DNA of 64,000 nucleotides from JAAYDI01 sp052034005 (GTDB lineage Bacteria > Planctomycetota > Planctomycetia > Pirellulales > Pirellulaceae), in assembly GCA_052034005.1 (NCBI GenBank), contig JBPOJB010000009.1, positions 124,001-188,000 on the forward strand, read 5' to 3'. The position numbers were made by a program, and so were the translations under genes. The notes under the pieces were generated by a model. The model saw nothing but the letters and a program-made list of their open reading frames with translations, ran no database searches and was not told the DNA's origin. This document shows positions 17,759 to 25,252 of this stretch, piece after piece; the stretch's first letter is position 1, and every line of letters begins with the position of its first letter.

Positions 17759-18377
17759 GGCATCTTCGGGGACGCGACCGGCGCCGCTTGACCGGGCTCT
17801 TCACCCGGGTGCGGCCCCCGACGCGGTATTTGCTCGGAAAAAAGTGACGCAATCCGGGCGGAGACGAGTCGGGAACGCGATCTTTCCGCCTGCCCGCCCG
17901 CCCGCAGACAGACCGCATTCAACCAGACTTGAGCTGCCGGAGGAAGAGGGCGCGAAAATTCGCCTAGGTCCACGGCGGGCGTCCGCATAGAATAGGCGTG
18001 CGGTGATGAGCCATGGTGGCGGCCGCCGATCATCTAGATTAGAAATGACTGTTCAGCTTTGCCGATTGGTAAAAACTGACCGGAATTGCGGAGGATTGTA
18101 ATTCTGTCCGGCGGTGTGGAGCGATACTTACAACACCGCGCGTTCTGGTCGCGAGGGTGGATCGTGCGCGTATGGGCGTAACCCCGTCGGCCAGCTCGGG
18201 CTATGCAAGGCAGTGCAGTCTCGCCAACCAGATTCCGTCAGGGGCGGCGCGGGACTTGCTGCTGACAGACCGAAACCGTTGTGATCACAACACAGTCCAG
18301 GGAGGCAGGAGACGGTAGTCGCGGCAAGACCCCGGTCCTCGCGGCGATTGCGGTTGTACCGGCAAGGAGTCATGTGC
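17759..18377. other. 619-bp divergent intergenic region
   Basis: No convincing gene lies here; the short frames present have no motif or ribosome site. The region serves as upstream sequence for both the MBL hydrolase (minus) and the DUF1571 gene (plus). A TAGAAT-like -10 element stands at 17988 without a good -35. A lower-GC patch at 18035-18110 holds an imperfect inverted repeat (CCGGAATT at 18080, AATTCTGTCCGG at 18100). A perfect 14-bp palindrome stands at 18278, annotated separately. Confidence 0.5.
18278..18291. promoter_or_regulatory. Perfect 14-bp palindrome upstream of the DUF1571 gene
   Basis: GTTGTGATCACAAC is a perfect inverted repeat 87 bp before the DUF1571 start. A dyad of this length is a plausible dimeric repressor or activator site; the half-site TTGTGA recalls CRP/FNR-type half-sites, but the spacing is wrong for them. 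No regulator is encoded nearby. Confidence 0.35.
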
Positions 18378-19301
18378 ATGAGGCGAACGAATCAAACAAC
18401 GAAGCCACTCATCCGTCGGCGCGCGGTCCGCTGGCTGCTCGGCTTGAGCGTACTGGTCGGTGCCGCGACCGTGTGGGCTCAGGAGTCGCGCGAACAGTTG
18501 ACGGAGCCCGTCTATCGCGTGTCGAAGGCGGACGTGGACCCGAACGCCAATCTGAACCGTCACCCGATGGACCCGGCGTTGGCGCTGGCACACGACGGGT
18601 TACGCAACATCCGCGAGAACGTGCGCGACTACCGCTGCGTGCTGGTCAAACGGGAGCGTATTGGCGACACGTTGAACGACTACGAGTACATGTTCACCAA
18701 GATCCGCAACGAGCGGGTCGAGAACGGTCAAGTGGTGACGCCGTTCTCGGTCTACCTGTACTTCCTGAAACCGGAGAGCATCAAGGGTCGGGAGGTGATC
18801 TACGTACGGGGCAAGAATCACGGCCAGATGATCGCCCACGAGCGTCGCGATTCATTCAAGGGCAAGTTCGGCTCACTGTGGCTGCGGCCCGACGGCGCGA
18901 TGGCCATGCAGGGGAACCGGTATCCGATCACGGAGATCGGCTTGGAGACGCTGGTCCTGCGGCTGATCGAGAAGGGGACGCAGGACAAGCAGAATGGGCG
19001 GCCCGAGGAATGCGAAGTGGTGTTCCGCAAAGGCGCCAAGATCAACGGGCGCCAGTGCACCATGCTGGAGGTCCGGCACCCGGAGCCGCGCCCGTACTTC
19101 GAGTTCTTCGTGGCGCAGATCTTCATCGACGACGAACTCAACGTGCCACTCCGCTATGCAGCCTACACCTGGCCGACCACGCCGGGTTCCGAGCTGGGGC
19201 CCGCCAACCTGATCGAGGAATACACCTACACGAAACTGGAGCTGAATGTCGGGCTGACGGACAGGGACTTTGACCCCGCGAACTCAGACTACAAATTCTG
19301 A
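18378..19301 (+). CDS. DUF1571 exported protein
   Basis: A 307-residue protein with a signal peptide (WLLGLSVLVGAATVWAQ). The DUF1571 core runs from VRDYRCVLVKRERIGD through FLKPESIKGREVIYVRGKNHGQM to FFVAQIFIDDELNVPLRYAAY. The family is typical of planctomycetes and has an outer-membrane lipoprotein-carrier-like (LolA/LppX) look; the role is unproven. The second ATG (18378) is chosen: AAGGAG at 18364-18369 is 8 nt from it but only 2 nt from the ATG at 18372. Its 3' end overlaps the next gene by 32 bp if that gene uses its TTG start. Confidence 0.85.
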   Translation: MRRTNQTTKPLIRRRAVRWLLGLSVLVGAATVWAQESREQLTEPVYRVSKADVDPNANLNRHPMDPALALAHDGLRNIRENVRDYRCVLVKRERIGDTLNDYEYMFTKIRNERVENGQVVTPFSVYLYFLKPESIKGREVIYVRGKNHGQMIAHERRDSFKGKFGSLWLRPDGAMAMQGNRYPITEIGLETLVLRLIEKGTQDKQNGRPEECEVVFRKGAKINGRQCTMLEVRHPEPRPYFEFFVAQIFIDDELNVPLRYAAYTWPTTPGSELGPANLIEEYTYTKLELNVGLTDRDFDPANSDYKF

Positions 19302-20208
19302 TCCCGATCCGCACGGCGCTTTCGGCACGCCGGCGGCGCCGGTTCGTGGCGCCGCCGACAACGCGCGTTGCAGATCGTCGGCCTGGCGGCGGTGGGGCGC
19401 GCGGGTCTGGCGCCCGGTCCGCAGCGCCGCGGTCGCCTACCTCGTGTTGTTGTTGGTCATCATGTGGCTCGAAACGGCGCTGGTGTTCCCGCGGCGGCTC
19501 ATCCCGCCGGGCGACTGGAACCCGCAAGGCTTCGCGTACGAAGACGTGTTCTTCACCTCTGCTGACGGCACGCGGCTGCACGGCTGGTATTTCGACCGGC
19601 CGGACGCGAAAGCCCACGTGCTGTATTGTCATGGGAACGGCGAGGACGTTGCTGCGCTGGGCGCGTATATGGACGTGCTGCGGGCGCGGTACGGCATAGC
19701 GCTCTTTGCGTTCGACTTCCGCGGCTACGGGCGCAGCCAGGGGCGACCGGAGGAGCGAGGCATCATCGCGGATGCCCGAGCGGCCCAGCAGTGGCTGGCC
19801 CAACGTGCGGGCGTGGTCCCCGCCCGGGTCGTCCTCTGGGGGCGCTCGATCGGCGGGGCGATTGCGGTCCAGTTGGCTGCCGACCCGGGTGCGCGCGGGT
19901 TGATCCTGGAGCGCACCTTCACCAGTCTGCCGGACGTGGCGGCCTATCACTATCCCTTTCTGCCCGTGCGGCTGTTGATGAAGAACCGGTTCGATTCGCT
20001 CGGCTGCATTGGCCGGTACCGCGGGCCGTTGCTGCAAAGTCACGGGACGGCCGACGAGGTCGTGCCTTATGCGCAGGGCCGACAGCTGTTCGATGCGGCG
20101 GCAACCGAGGCGAAGCAGTTCGTGGCGATGGAAGGTGTGACCCACAATGGACCGAACGACGAGGGTTACTCTACTGAGCTGCAGCGGTTTCTCGACGGGC
20201 TGCCCTGA
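19270..20208 (+). CDS. Membrane-anchored alpha/beta hydrolase (copy 1)
   Basis: A 312-residue serine hydrolase of the BEM46/ABHD-like type. Residues ~45-70 form one membrane anchor (AVAYLVLLLVIMWLETALVF). The catalytic domain has the oxyanion loop YCHGNGED, nucleophile elbow GRSIGG, acid Asp in SHGTADEVVPYAQG and His in GVTHNGPND. Likely substrates are esters or amides at the membrane; none is shown. The start is uncertain: TTG 19270 lies inside the end of the DUF1571 gene, and the only in-frame ATG (19462) would remove most of the anchor. From position 19464 it is repeated almost exactly in the next gene. Confidence 0.8.
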   Translation: MTPRTQTTNSDPDPHGAFGTPAAPVRGAADNARCRSSAWRRWGARVWRPVRSAAVAYLVLLLVIMWLETALVFPRRLIPPGDWNPQGFAYEDVFFTSADGTRLHGWYFDRPDAKAHVLYCHGNGEDVAALGAYMDVLRARYGIALFAFDFRGYGRSQGRPEERGIIADARAAQQWLAQRAGVVPARVVLWGRSIGGAIAVQLAADPGARGLILERTFTSLPDVAAYHYPFLPVRLLMKNRFDSLGCIGRYRGPLLQSHGTADEVVPYAQGRQLFDAAATEAKQFVAMEGVTHNGPNDEGYSTELQRFLDGLP

Positions 20209-21530
20209 ACGCGCCGCCGGTGGCGGTGCCCGAGCGTCCGACGGGACCCGGATGCCGCTGGGAACCTCCAGCAGCTGGAGGAGTGCGTGATGGGAAGGCG
20301 GTACTGGATCAGGGCGCTTGTCGCGGTGTGCGGTCTGTCACTTGGTGGGTGCAGCCCGGCGCCGCCCATTCCGCCGCCGGACGCGACAACCGACACGGAG
20401 ATGCTCGACATCGACCAGGGGATCGAGGTGCCGGCCAGCGAGGTCAGCGCCCCGACCAGCGCCGCACCCGATCCTGGAGCTGAGCGGGCCGTGGACGCCA
20501 CCGGGTGGCTCGAAACGGCGCTGGTATTCCCGCGGCAGCTCATCCCGCCGGGCGACTGGAACCCGCAAGGCTTCGCGTACGAAGACGTGTTCTTCGCCTC
20601 TGCTGACGGCACGCGGCTGCACGGCTGGTATTTCGACCGGCCGGACGCGAAAGCCCACGTGCTGTATTGTCACGGGAACGCCGAGGACGTTGCCGCACTG
20701 GGCGCGTATATGGACGCGCTGCGGGCGCGGCACGGCATAGCGCTCTTCGCGTTCGACTTCCGCGGCTACGGGCGCAGCCAGGGGCGACCGGAGGAGCGAG
20801 GCATCATCGCGGATGCCCGAGCAGCCCAGCAGTGGCTGGCCCAACGCGCGGGCGTGGCCCCCGCCCGGGTCGTCCTCTGGGGGCGCTCGATCGGCGGGGC
20901 GATTGCGGTCCAGTTGGCTGCCGACCCGGGTGCGCGCGGGTTGATCCTGGAGCGCACCTTCACCAGTTTGCCGGACGTGGCGGCCTATCACTATCCCTTT
21001 CTGCCCGTGCAGCTGTTGACGAAGAACCGGTTCGATTCGCTCGGCTGCATTGGCCGGTACCGCGGGCCGTTGCTGCAAAGTCACGGGACGGCCGACGAGG
21101 TCGTGCCTTATGCGCAGGGCCGACAGCTGTTCGACGCGGCTGCAACCGAGGCGAAGCAGTTCGTGTCGATGGAAGGTGTGACCCACAATGGACCGAACGA
21201 CGAGGATTACTATACTGAGCTGCAGCGGTTTCTCGACGGGCTGCCCTGAACGCGCCGCCGGTGGCGGTGCCGAGCGTCCGACGGGACCCGGATGCCGATT
21301 GGAACCCCAGCAGCTGGAGGAGTGCGTGATGGGAAGGCGGTACTGGATCAGGGCGCTTGTCGCGGTATGCGGTCTGTTACTTGGTGGGTGCGGCCAGACG
21401 CCGCCTATTCCACCGCCGGACGCGACAACCGAGACGGAGATGCTCGACATCGACCAGGGGATCGAGGTGCCGGCCAGCGAGGTCGGCGCCCCGACCGGCG
21501 CCGCACACGATCCCGGGGCTGAGCAGGCCG
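19464..21530 (+). repeat. Recent tandem duplication, unit about 1.04 kb
   Basis: Unit 1 spans 19464-20504 and unit 2 spans 20505 to about 21530, with an offset of 1041 bp that falls to 1039 after two 1-bp indels. Each unit holds the 3' 745 bp of the hydrolase gene, a ~77-bp spacer with a CCGCC-ggt-GGCGG hairpin, and the first ~200 bp of the small lipoprotein gene. The two hydrolase segments differ at roughly 20 of 745 bases and 11 residues. The left junction is at the GTGGCTC shared by the hydrolase anchor and the lipoprotein end. No insertion sequence flanks it. Confidence 0.9.
20290..21249 (+). CDS. Chimeric lipoprotein-alpha/beta hydrolase (copy 2)
   Basis: A 319-residue fusion created by the tandem duplication. 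Residues 1-~71 are the small lipoprotein (MGRRYWIRALVAVCGL, lipobox LGGC at Cys20), and from WLETALVFPRQ onward it is the hydrolase of copy 1 without its membrane anchor. All catalytic motifs are intact (CHGN, GRSIGG, HGTADEVVPY, GVTHNGPND), so the product should be an active lipid-anchored hydrolase. ATG 20290 is set by GGAGGAG at 20277-20283. Eleven residue changes from copy 1 include G-to-A next to the oxyanion loop (CHGNGED to CHGNAED) and changes near the catalytic His (DEGYS to DEDYY). Being in frame through both parts suggests selection. Confidence 0.85.
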   Translation: MGRRYWIRALVAVCGLSLGGCSPAPPIPPPDATTDTEMLDIDQGIEVPASEVSAPTSAAPDPGAERAVDATGWLETALVFPRQLIPPGDWNPQGFAYEDVFFASADGTRLHGWYFDRPDAKAHVLYCHGNAEDVAALGAYMDALRARHGIALFAFDFRGYGRSQGRPEERGIIADARAAQQWLAQRAGVAPARVVLWGRSIGGAIAVQLAADPGARGLILERTFTSLPDVAAYHYPFLPVQLLTKNRFDSLGCIGRYRGPLLQSHGTADEVVPYAQGRQLFDAAATEAKQFVSMEGVTHNGPNDEDYYTELQRFLDGLP

Positions 21531-21565
21531 GGGGCGGCACCGCCGCTCCGTCCACCAGTTACTGA
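21329..21565 (+). CDS. Small lipoprotein
   Basis: A 78-residue secreted lipoprotein: a basic start, a hydrophobic run (ALVAVCGLLLGGC) and a lipobox LGGC with Cys20. The mature part is short, acidic and rich in Pro and Ala (TPPIPPPDATTETEMLDIDQGIEVPAS). No fold is recognisable. It is the downstream copy of the sequence that forms the N-terminus of the preceding chimera; before the duplication it presumably stood alone after the hydrolase. The ribosome site GGAGGAG is duplicated too. Its end overlaps the convergent molybdenum-carrier gene by 7 bp. Confidence 0.75.
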   Translation: MGRRYWIRALVAVCGLLLGGCGQTPPIPPPDATTETEMLDIDQGIEVPASEVGAPTGAAHDPGAEQAGGGTAAPSTSY

Positions 21566-22050
21566 TCGGCCTGCGTGGCATCCAACACCTGGAGCAGGAA
21601 ACGATAGGCATCCTGGGCGATTCCCGGCTGCGTGCTCTCGCGTGGGCCCGCGATATTGAGCACGGGAACCTGGTGCTCGTCGATCCACTGTCGCACTTGT
21701 GCAGCCTGGGGACCAGCCTGCAGGTCCACGACGAGACAGGGCTTGCCGTAGCGTTGGGCCAGCTGGTAGGTCAGCTGGGTCCCTCCCGTCAGTGGCCCGC
21801 GGCAGAGGATGAGTGTGGCGTCTGAATCGAGCACGTTCTTCCAGGTGCGGATGGCGTATTTTGTCGAGCGCGTCTCACGCAGCTGGTATTGAAGGCCGAT
21901 CGGGCCATCCTCGGCGAGCCGGCCCCGCGGGCACCATCCCCCGTGCGGGATGGCGGACGCGATCGCCGCGTCGAGCGCCCCGCGATCAACCCCCGTCTGC
22001 CCGCCTGAGACGATGCGCGTCGGCCACCGCTTGCCCAGCTCAATGCCCAT
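21559..22050 (-). CDS. Putative molybdenum-carrier (MoCo_carrier / SLOG-like) protein
   Basis: A 163-residue Rossmann-like protein. It opens with RIVSGGQTGVDRGALDAAI and continues with HGGWCPRGRLAEDGPIG, TRSTKYAIRTWKNVLDSDATLIL and LTGGTQLTYQLA, the hallmark blocks of the putative molybdenum-carrier family related to lysine-decarboxylase-like (SLOG) nucleotide-binding proteins. The true ligand in bacteria is not settled. ATG 22050 overlaps the rsmH stop by 11 bp, so it is co-translated with rsmH in the place where ftsL/ftsI would be expected. Confidence 0.75.
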   Translation of the reverse strand: MGIELGKRWPTRIVSGGQTGVDRGALDAAIASAIPHGGWCPRGRLAEDGPIGLQYQLRETRSTKYAIRTWKNVLDSDATLILCRGPLTGGTQLTYQLAQRYGKPCLVVDLQAGPQAAQVRQWIDEHQVPVLNIAGPRESTQPGIAQDAYRFLLQVLDATQADQ

Positions 22051-22945
22051 CCGCCTGGCTCCCCGACACGCGCTCGGCCACACGCATCCGAGCGCTCGAC
22101 GCCCGCGGGTTGCACGCGATTTCCTCGGCGGTCGGACGGATCGGCTTGTGCGTCAGCACACGCAGCCGAGGATCGTCACGCAGCGCCCGCTTGACACACC
22201 CGTCCTCCAGGGAATGGAAGCTGATGACGGCCAGGCGGCCGCCCACCGCCAGCCGATCGGGAAGACGCACGAGGGCGTGCGCCAGGGACTGGAGCTCGTG
22301 ATTCACCGCGATCCGCAATGCCTGGAACGTGCGCGTCGCCGGATCGATGCGGTGATGCTTCGAGACCGGCACGCACCTGCGGACCAGTTCGGCCAGCTGC
22401 CGTGCCGTATGGATCGGCGCGCGCTGGCGGCAGTCCACAATCGCGCGCGCCACGCGACGACTGTAACGCTCCTCCCCGTACCGGAAAATCAGGTCCGCCA
22501 GCGTCTCGACACGCAAACGTGCCAGCAACCGCCAGGCCGGCTCGCCCCGTTCCGGGTCGAACCGCAGGTCCAATGGGCCCTCGGCGTTGAAACTGAAACC
22601 GCGTGACTCGGCCGCCAACTGGTCGCTCGAGAGACCCAGGTCCAGCAGCATGCCCTGCACGAGCACCACGCCGGCCGCATCCAGGACCTCGGGCAACTCA
22701 CAGAAATCGGACTGCGCGATCTGGATCGGGAGACCCGCCAGGTTCTGCTCGGCGCGGGCGATTGCCTCGGGATCACGGTCCACTGCCACCACGCGCCCCG
22801 TCGGACCGACCCGCTCCGCCAGGAGCCGCGTGTGGCCACCGCCGCCGAGCGTTCCATCGGCCAAGATGTCGCCCGGCTGAGGATCCAACGCTGCCAGCAC
22901 CTCCGCTGTCAGCACGGGGACGTGGATGGACGCACTCAAAGCCAT
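22040..22945 (-). CDS. rsmH: 16S rRNA (cytosine1402-N4)-methyltransferase
   Basis: A 301-residue SAM-dependent methyltransferase (formerly MraW) that modifies C1402 in the ribosomal P site. The N-terminus HVPVLTAEVLAAL, SAM loop DGTLGGGGHTRLLAE, LLDLGLSSDQL, YGEERYSRRVARAI and C-terminal ISFHSLEDGCVKRAL are all present. It follows mraZ in the same direction, but with a 418-bp gap instead of the usual few bases, and is followed by the putative molybdenum carrier instead of division genes. Confidence 0.95.
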   Translation of the reverse strand: MALSASIHVPVLTAEVLAALDPQPGDILADGTLGGGGHTRLLAERVGPTGRVVAVDRDPEAIARAEQNLAGLPIQIAQSDFCELPEVLDAAGVVLVQGMLLDLGLSSDQLAAESRGFSFNAEGPLDLRFDPERGEPAWRLLARLRVETLADLIFRYGEERYSRRVARAIVDCRQRAPIHTARQLAELVRRCVPVSKHHRIDPATRTFQALRIAVNHELQSLAHALVRLPDRLAVGGRLAVISFHSLEDGCVKRALRDDPRLRVLTHKPIRPTAEEIACNPRASSARMRVAERVSGSQADGH

Positions 22946-23363
22946 GACTGCAGCATGCCGAGAGACAGCAGAACCGGTTCGTCAATGCGCATCATCATAC
23001 AGGACGCCAGCCGTCCTGCGGATCACCACGCATTGGAAGGCGTGCGACCCGGGGCGCGTCCTTGCGCCCCATTGGGGGCCGAGTCGGCAGCAAACGGTTG
23101 CCTCCCGGCACTCCGCACGCTACGGTTCGCAACCGGCAACATCCCGTTGCCGGCTTGCGAAAAGCCTGACGGCCGATGCTTCGGCCGTTGGTCGGTCAGC
23201 CTGTGGCCGGTGACTGAACAACCCAGCTCTCCGCACTATGGCGAACGGACGTAGAGCCCACGTTCGGTTTCTTGGTTATTTCGAAAGAACACTCGCAGAT
23301 CCAGTCATCATTCACCACGCACGCTCGGACGCATAAGGTCCGACGGCGGCCAGTGACAGTCGT
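22946..23363 (-). other. 418-bp mraZ-rsmH gap with a series of stem-loops
   Basis: No coding frame with motif or ribosome site is seen. On the transcribed (minus) strand the gap can form four hairpins. GGGGCGC/GCGCCCC lies at 23051-23070 (7-bp stem, 6-nt loop). TTCGCAACCGGCAAC pairs across a 5-nt loop with its complement plus one bulged C at 23126-23161 (15 bp). ACGGCCGA/TCGGCCGT lies at 23169-23188 (8-bp stem, 4-nt loop). TCGGAC/GTCCGA lies at 23325-23343, just after mraZ. None is followed by a T-run on the minus strand. They could be RNA processing or attenuation structures or repeat-element remnants. Confidence 0.55.
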
Positions 23364-23864
23364 TCACCGCGGGCGGACGGTTGCCGATGCCTCGTTCGGT
23401 ACTGCCGGCAGCGCTGCACGGTGCGTGCCCCCGAACGCCGCCTCGGCGATCTCGTCGTAGAACGGCTGTCTCTGGCCCAAGTAGTCCTGCCAGCGCCCGC
23501 GATCCCAAACCTCCAGGTGATCCCGTACGCCAATCAACACGATCTCACGCCCACGGATCGACTGAGCCACCAGATCTGGAGGCAGTCGGATCCGCCCCTG
23601 ACGATCCAATTCTACCCTTTGGGCCTGCCCGTAGAACAACCGGCTGAAATCCCGCACCCCCTGCGCGTTCGGCGGGCTCCGGCCGAGCTGCTCGCCCAGT
23701 CGCTCGAGGTCCGCCTGGGTGTAGATCACCAGCGACCCGTCGGTCCCGGGCGCGATGTAGAGCGCCATCCCGCCGGTTTGCTCGAGCACGTCGCGGATCG
23801 ACTTGGGAAGCGTGAAACGACATTTCTCATCCAGGCTCCGGGGGTAATTGCCGGTTAGAAACAT
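23364..23864 (-). CDS. mraZ: MraZ transcriptional regulator
   Basis: A 166-residue AbrB-like DNA-binding protein made of two tandem SpoVT/MraZ repeats. The two DxxxR signatures appear as SLDEKCRFTLP and ELDRQGRIRLP. MraZ forms ring-shaped oligomers that bind TGGGN repeats and control its own (division and cell-wall) operon. The C-terminal ~30 residues after RQPFYDEIAEAAFGG are an Ala/Thr/Arg-rich extension. Its operator lies directly upstream, so autoregulation is expected. The usual downstream division genes are missing apart from rsmH. Confidence 0.93.
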   Translation of the reverse strand: MFLTGNYPRSLDEKCRFTLPKSIRDVLEQTGGMALYIAPGTDGSLVIYTQADLERLGEQLGRSPPNAQGVRDFSRLFYGQAQRVELDRQGRIRLPPDLVAQSIRGREIVLIGVRDHLEVWDRGRWQDYLGQRQPFYDEIAEAAFGGTHRAALPAVPNEASATVRPR

Positions 23865-23868
23865 GTTT

Positions 23869-23913
23869 CACCACGCTCGCCCACTGATTCCCACTAACGC
23901 CCCAAGATACCCA
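23869..23913 (-). promoter_or_regulatory. MraZ operator: TGGGN repeats with 10-bp period
   Basis: On the minus strand TGGGT (23913-23909), TGGGA (23893-23889), TGGGC (23883-23879) and TGGTG (23873-23869) share one 10-bp register; TGGGG at 23904-23900 is one base out of register. MraZ is known to bind TGGGN elements separated by 5-nt spacers in front of its own gene. The array covers the -10 element, start point and ribosome site of mraZ. Confidence 0.75.
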
Positions 23914-23931
23914 CCGGCCGGACGTCGTCAA
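23904..23931 (-). promoter_or_regulatory. Sigma70-type promoter of mraZ
   Basis: Minus strand TTGACG (23931-23926), a 16-bp spacer and TATCTT (23909-23904). The transcript would start near 23897, about 33 nt before the mraZ ATG. The -10 overlaps the TGGGT and TGGGG elements of the operator. Confidence 0.6.
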
Positions 23932-24040
23932 CAGGTTTTTCCGCGCACCAACCGGGCCGGTTTTCGGTCCGGCGACCTAGGTGCATACGGGACGCAGACT
24001 TCGAGCACCAAGGGGCGGTCCGGGAAGGCGGAAAAAAATT

Positions 24041-25177
24041 TCACCCGGCGGTCACTGCGCGGCGCCGGAGGGACTCGAAGAGCGCTTCGTAGCGTCGGAT
24101 CATCTCGCTCAACGAGAGGTGATCGGCGGCCCGTTGGCGGTTCTGGCACCCGAGCTGGTGCGCGAATTCCGGGTTCTGGATGATCGCAAGTGTCTTTTTG
24201 ACAAGCATTTGCGGACTATTGACGGGCGCCATTTGCGGGGCCGACAGGGGGCCGAGCACTTCGGCGACGCCCTCGGCGGCTGAGCAGACGACGGGCCGCC
24301 CGCACGCCATGGCCTCGAGCAGCGCGTTGGGCATGCCCTCCCACCGCGACGGCAAGACCATCAGGTCGCTGGCCAGCAGGATTTCCGGCACGGTCGGCTG
24401 CCAGCCGGCGAAATGCACGCGGCGGCTCACGCCGCGCTCGGCGGCCAACTGGCGCAGGGAACTCGCTTCCGGACCGTCACCGACCAGGAGCAGGTCATGA
24501 TCGGGCAGTGGGCCCAGCAGCTCGGGCGCGGACCGGATCAGCAAGTCCAACCCTTTCTGCTTGGACAGCCGGGAAATGCAGGTGATCGCCCGGCGGCCGG
24601 GCGCGATGCCGAACCGCGACAGGTCCGCCGGGCGCCGGCCGTCGTACGCGGCCAGGTCAATGCCGTTGGGGATGACGGCCAGCCGGGTGGGGTCGAGGCC
24701 CATGTGGCGGGACGCCCAATCGGCCACCGACTGACTGACACACACGACGCGGTCGGCCTCGCGCGCGATGCGCCCTTCAACCCACTGCCGCCAGCGCGAC
24801 GGATCGGCCACCCGCAGGCCCAAGCTCAAAGCGGCGGGGCCGCTCCCGCGCCGCGCCAGGCCGCTGACCACGTTGGCGTGAAAGAGCATGGACTGCACGA
24901 CGTCCGGCTTCCAGCGGCCCAGCAGTGCACGAAGTGCGCGCACGGCGGACGGCAGGCTCCACTTGCTGGAAAAGCCCAGGAACTGGACCGGCACTTGCGC
25001 CTCTTCCAGACGGCGTACCAGCCGGTCTCGGGGTGGCGTGGGTCGCGCACCCAGGCTGCACACCACGACCTCGAAGCGGGTCCGGTCGAGCCCGCACGCG
25101 AGATTCACCAGGCACCGTTCAGCACCGCCCACTTCCAGCTCGGTAATGACCAGCGCGATGTGCAAAGGCCGATCCAT
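24041..25177 (-). CDS. GT4-family glycosyltransferase
   Basis: A 378-residue GT-B retaining glycosyltransferase. The N-terminal domain opens with IALVITELEVGGAERCLVNLA, typical of this family. The hinge region has VIPNGIDL and RLSKQKGLDLLI, and the donor-binding block EGMPNALLEAMACGRPVV contains the E-x7-E pair. It probably transfers a sugar from a nucleotide donor to an envelope polysaccharide or lipid carrier; the donor cannot be read. It ends with a seven-T run after the stop (24024-24030), without a clear stem. The start is ATG 25177, divergent from queA across 75 bp. Confidence 0.85.
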   Translation of the reverse strand: MDRPLHIALVITELEVGGAERCLVNLACGLDRTRFEVVVCSLGARPTPPRDRLVRRLEEAQVPVQFLGFSSKWSLPSAVRALRALLGRWKPDVVQSMLFHANVVSGLARRGSGPAALSLGLRVADPSRWRQWVEGRIAREADRVVCVSQSVADWASRHMGLDPTRLAVIPNGIDLAAYDGRRPADLSRFGIAPGRRAITCISRLSKQKGLDLLIRSAPELLGPLPDHDLLLVGDGPEASSLRQLAAERGVSRRVHFAGWQPTVPEILLASDLMVLPSRWEGMPNALLEAMACGRPVVCSAAEGVAEVLGPLSAPQMAPVNSPQMLVKKTLAIIQNPEFAHQLGCQNRQRAADHLSLSEMIRRYEALFESLRRRAVTAG

Positions 25178-25252
25178 AACGCCACCCGTATTCGCGCCCG
25201 GCGAATCGCCGCTACGCTAGTCTCTATTATTATCGGCGCGAGGGGAGTGCGT

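Noticed and set aside
17719..18033. 104-residue minus frame upstream of the MBL hydrolase
   Set aside because: No motif and it overlaps the start of the hydrolase gene; judged non-coding.
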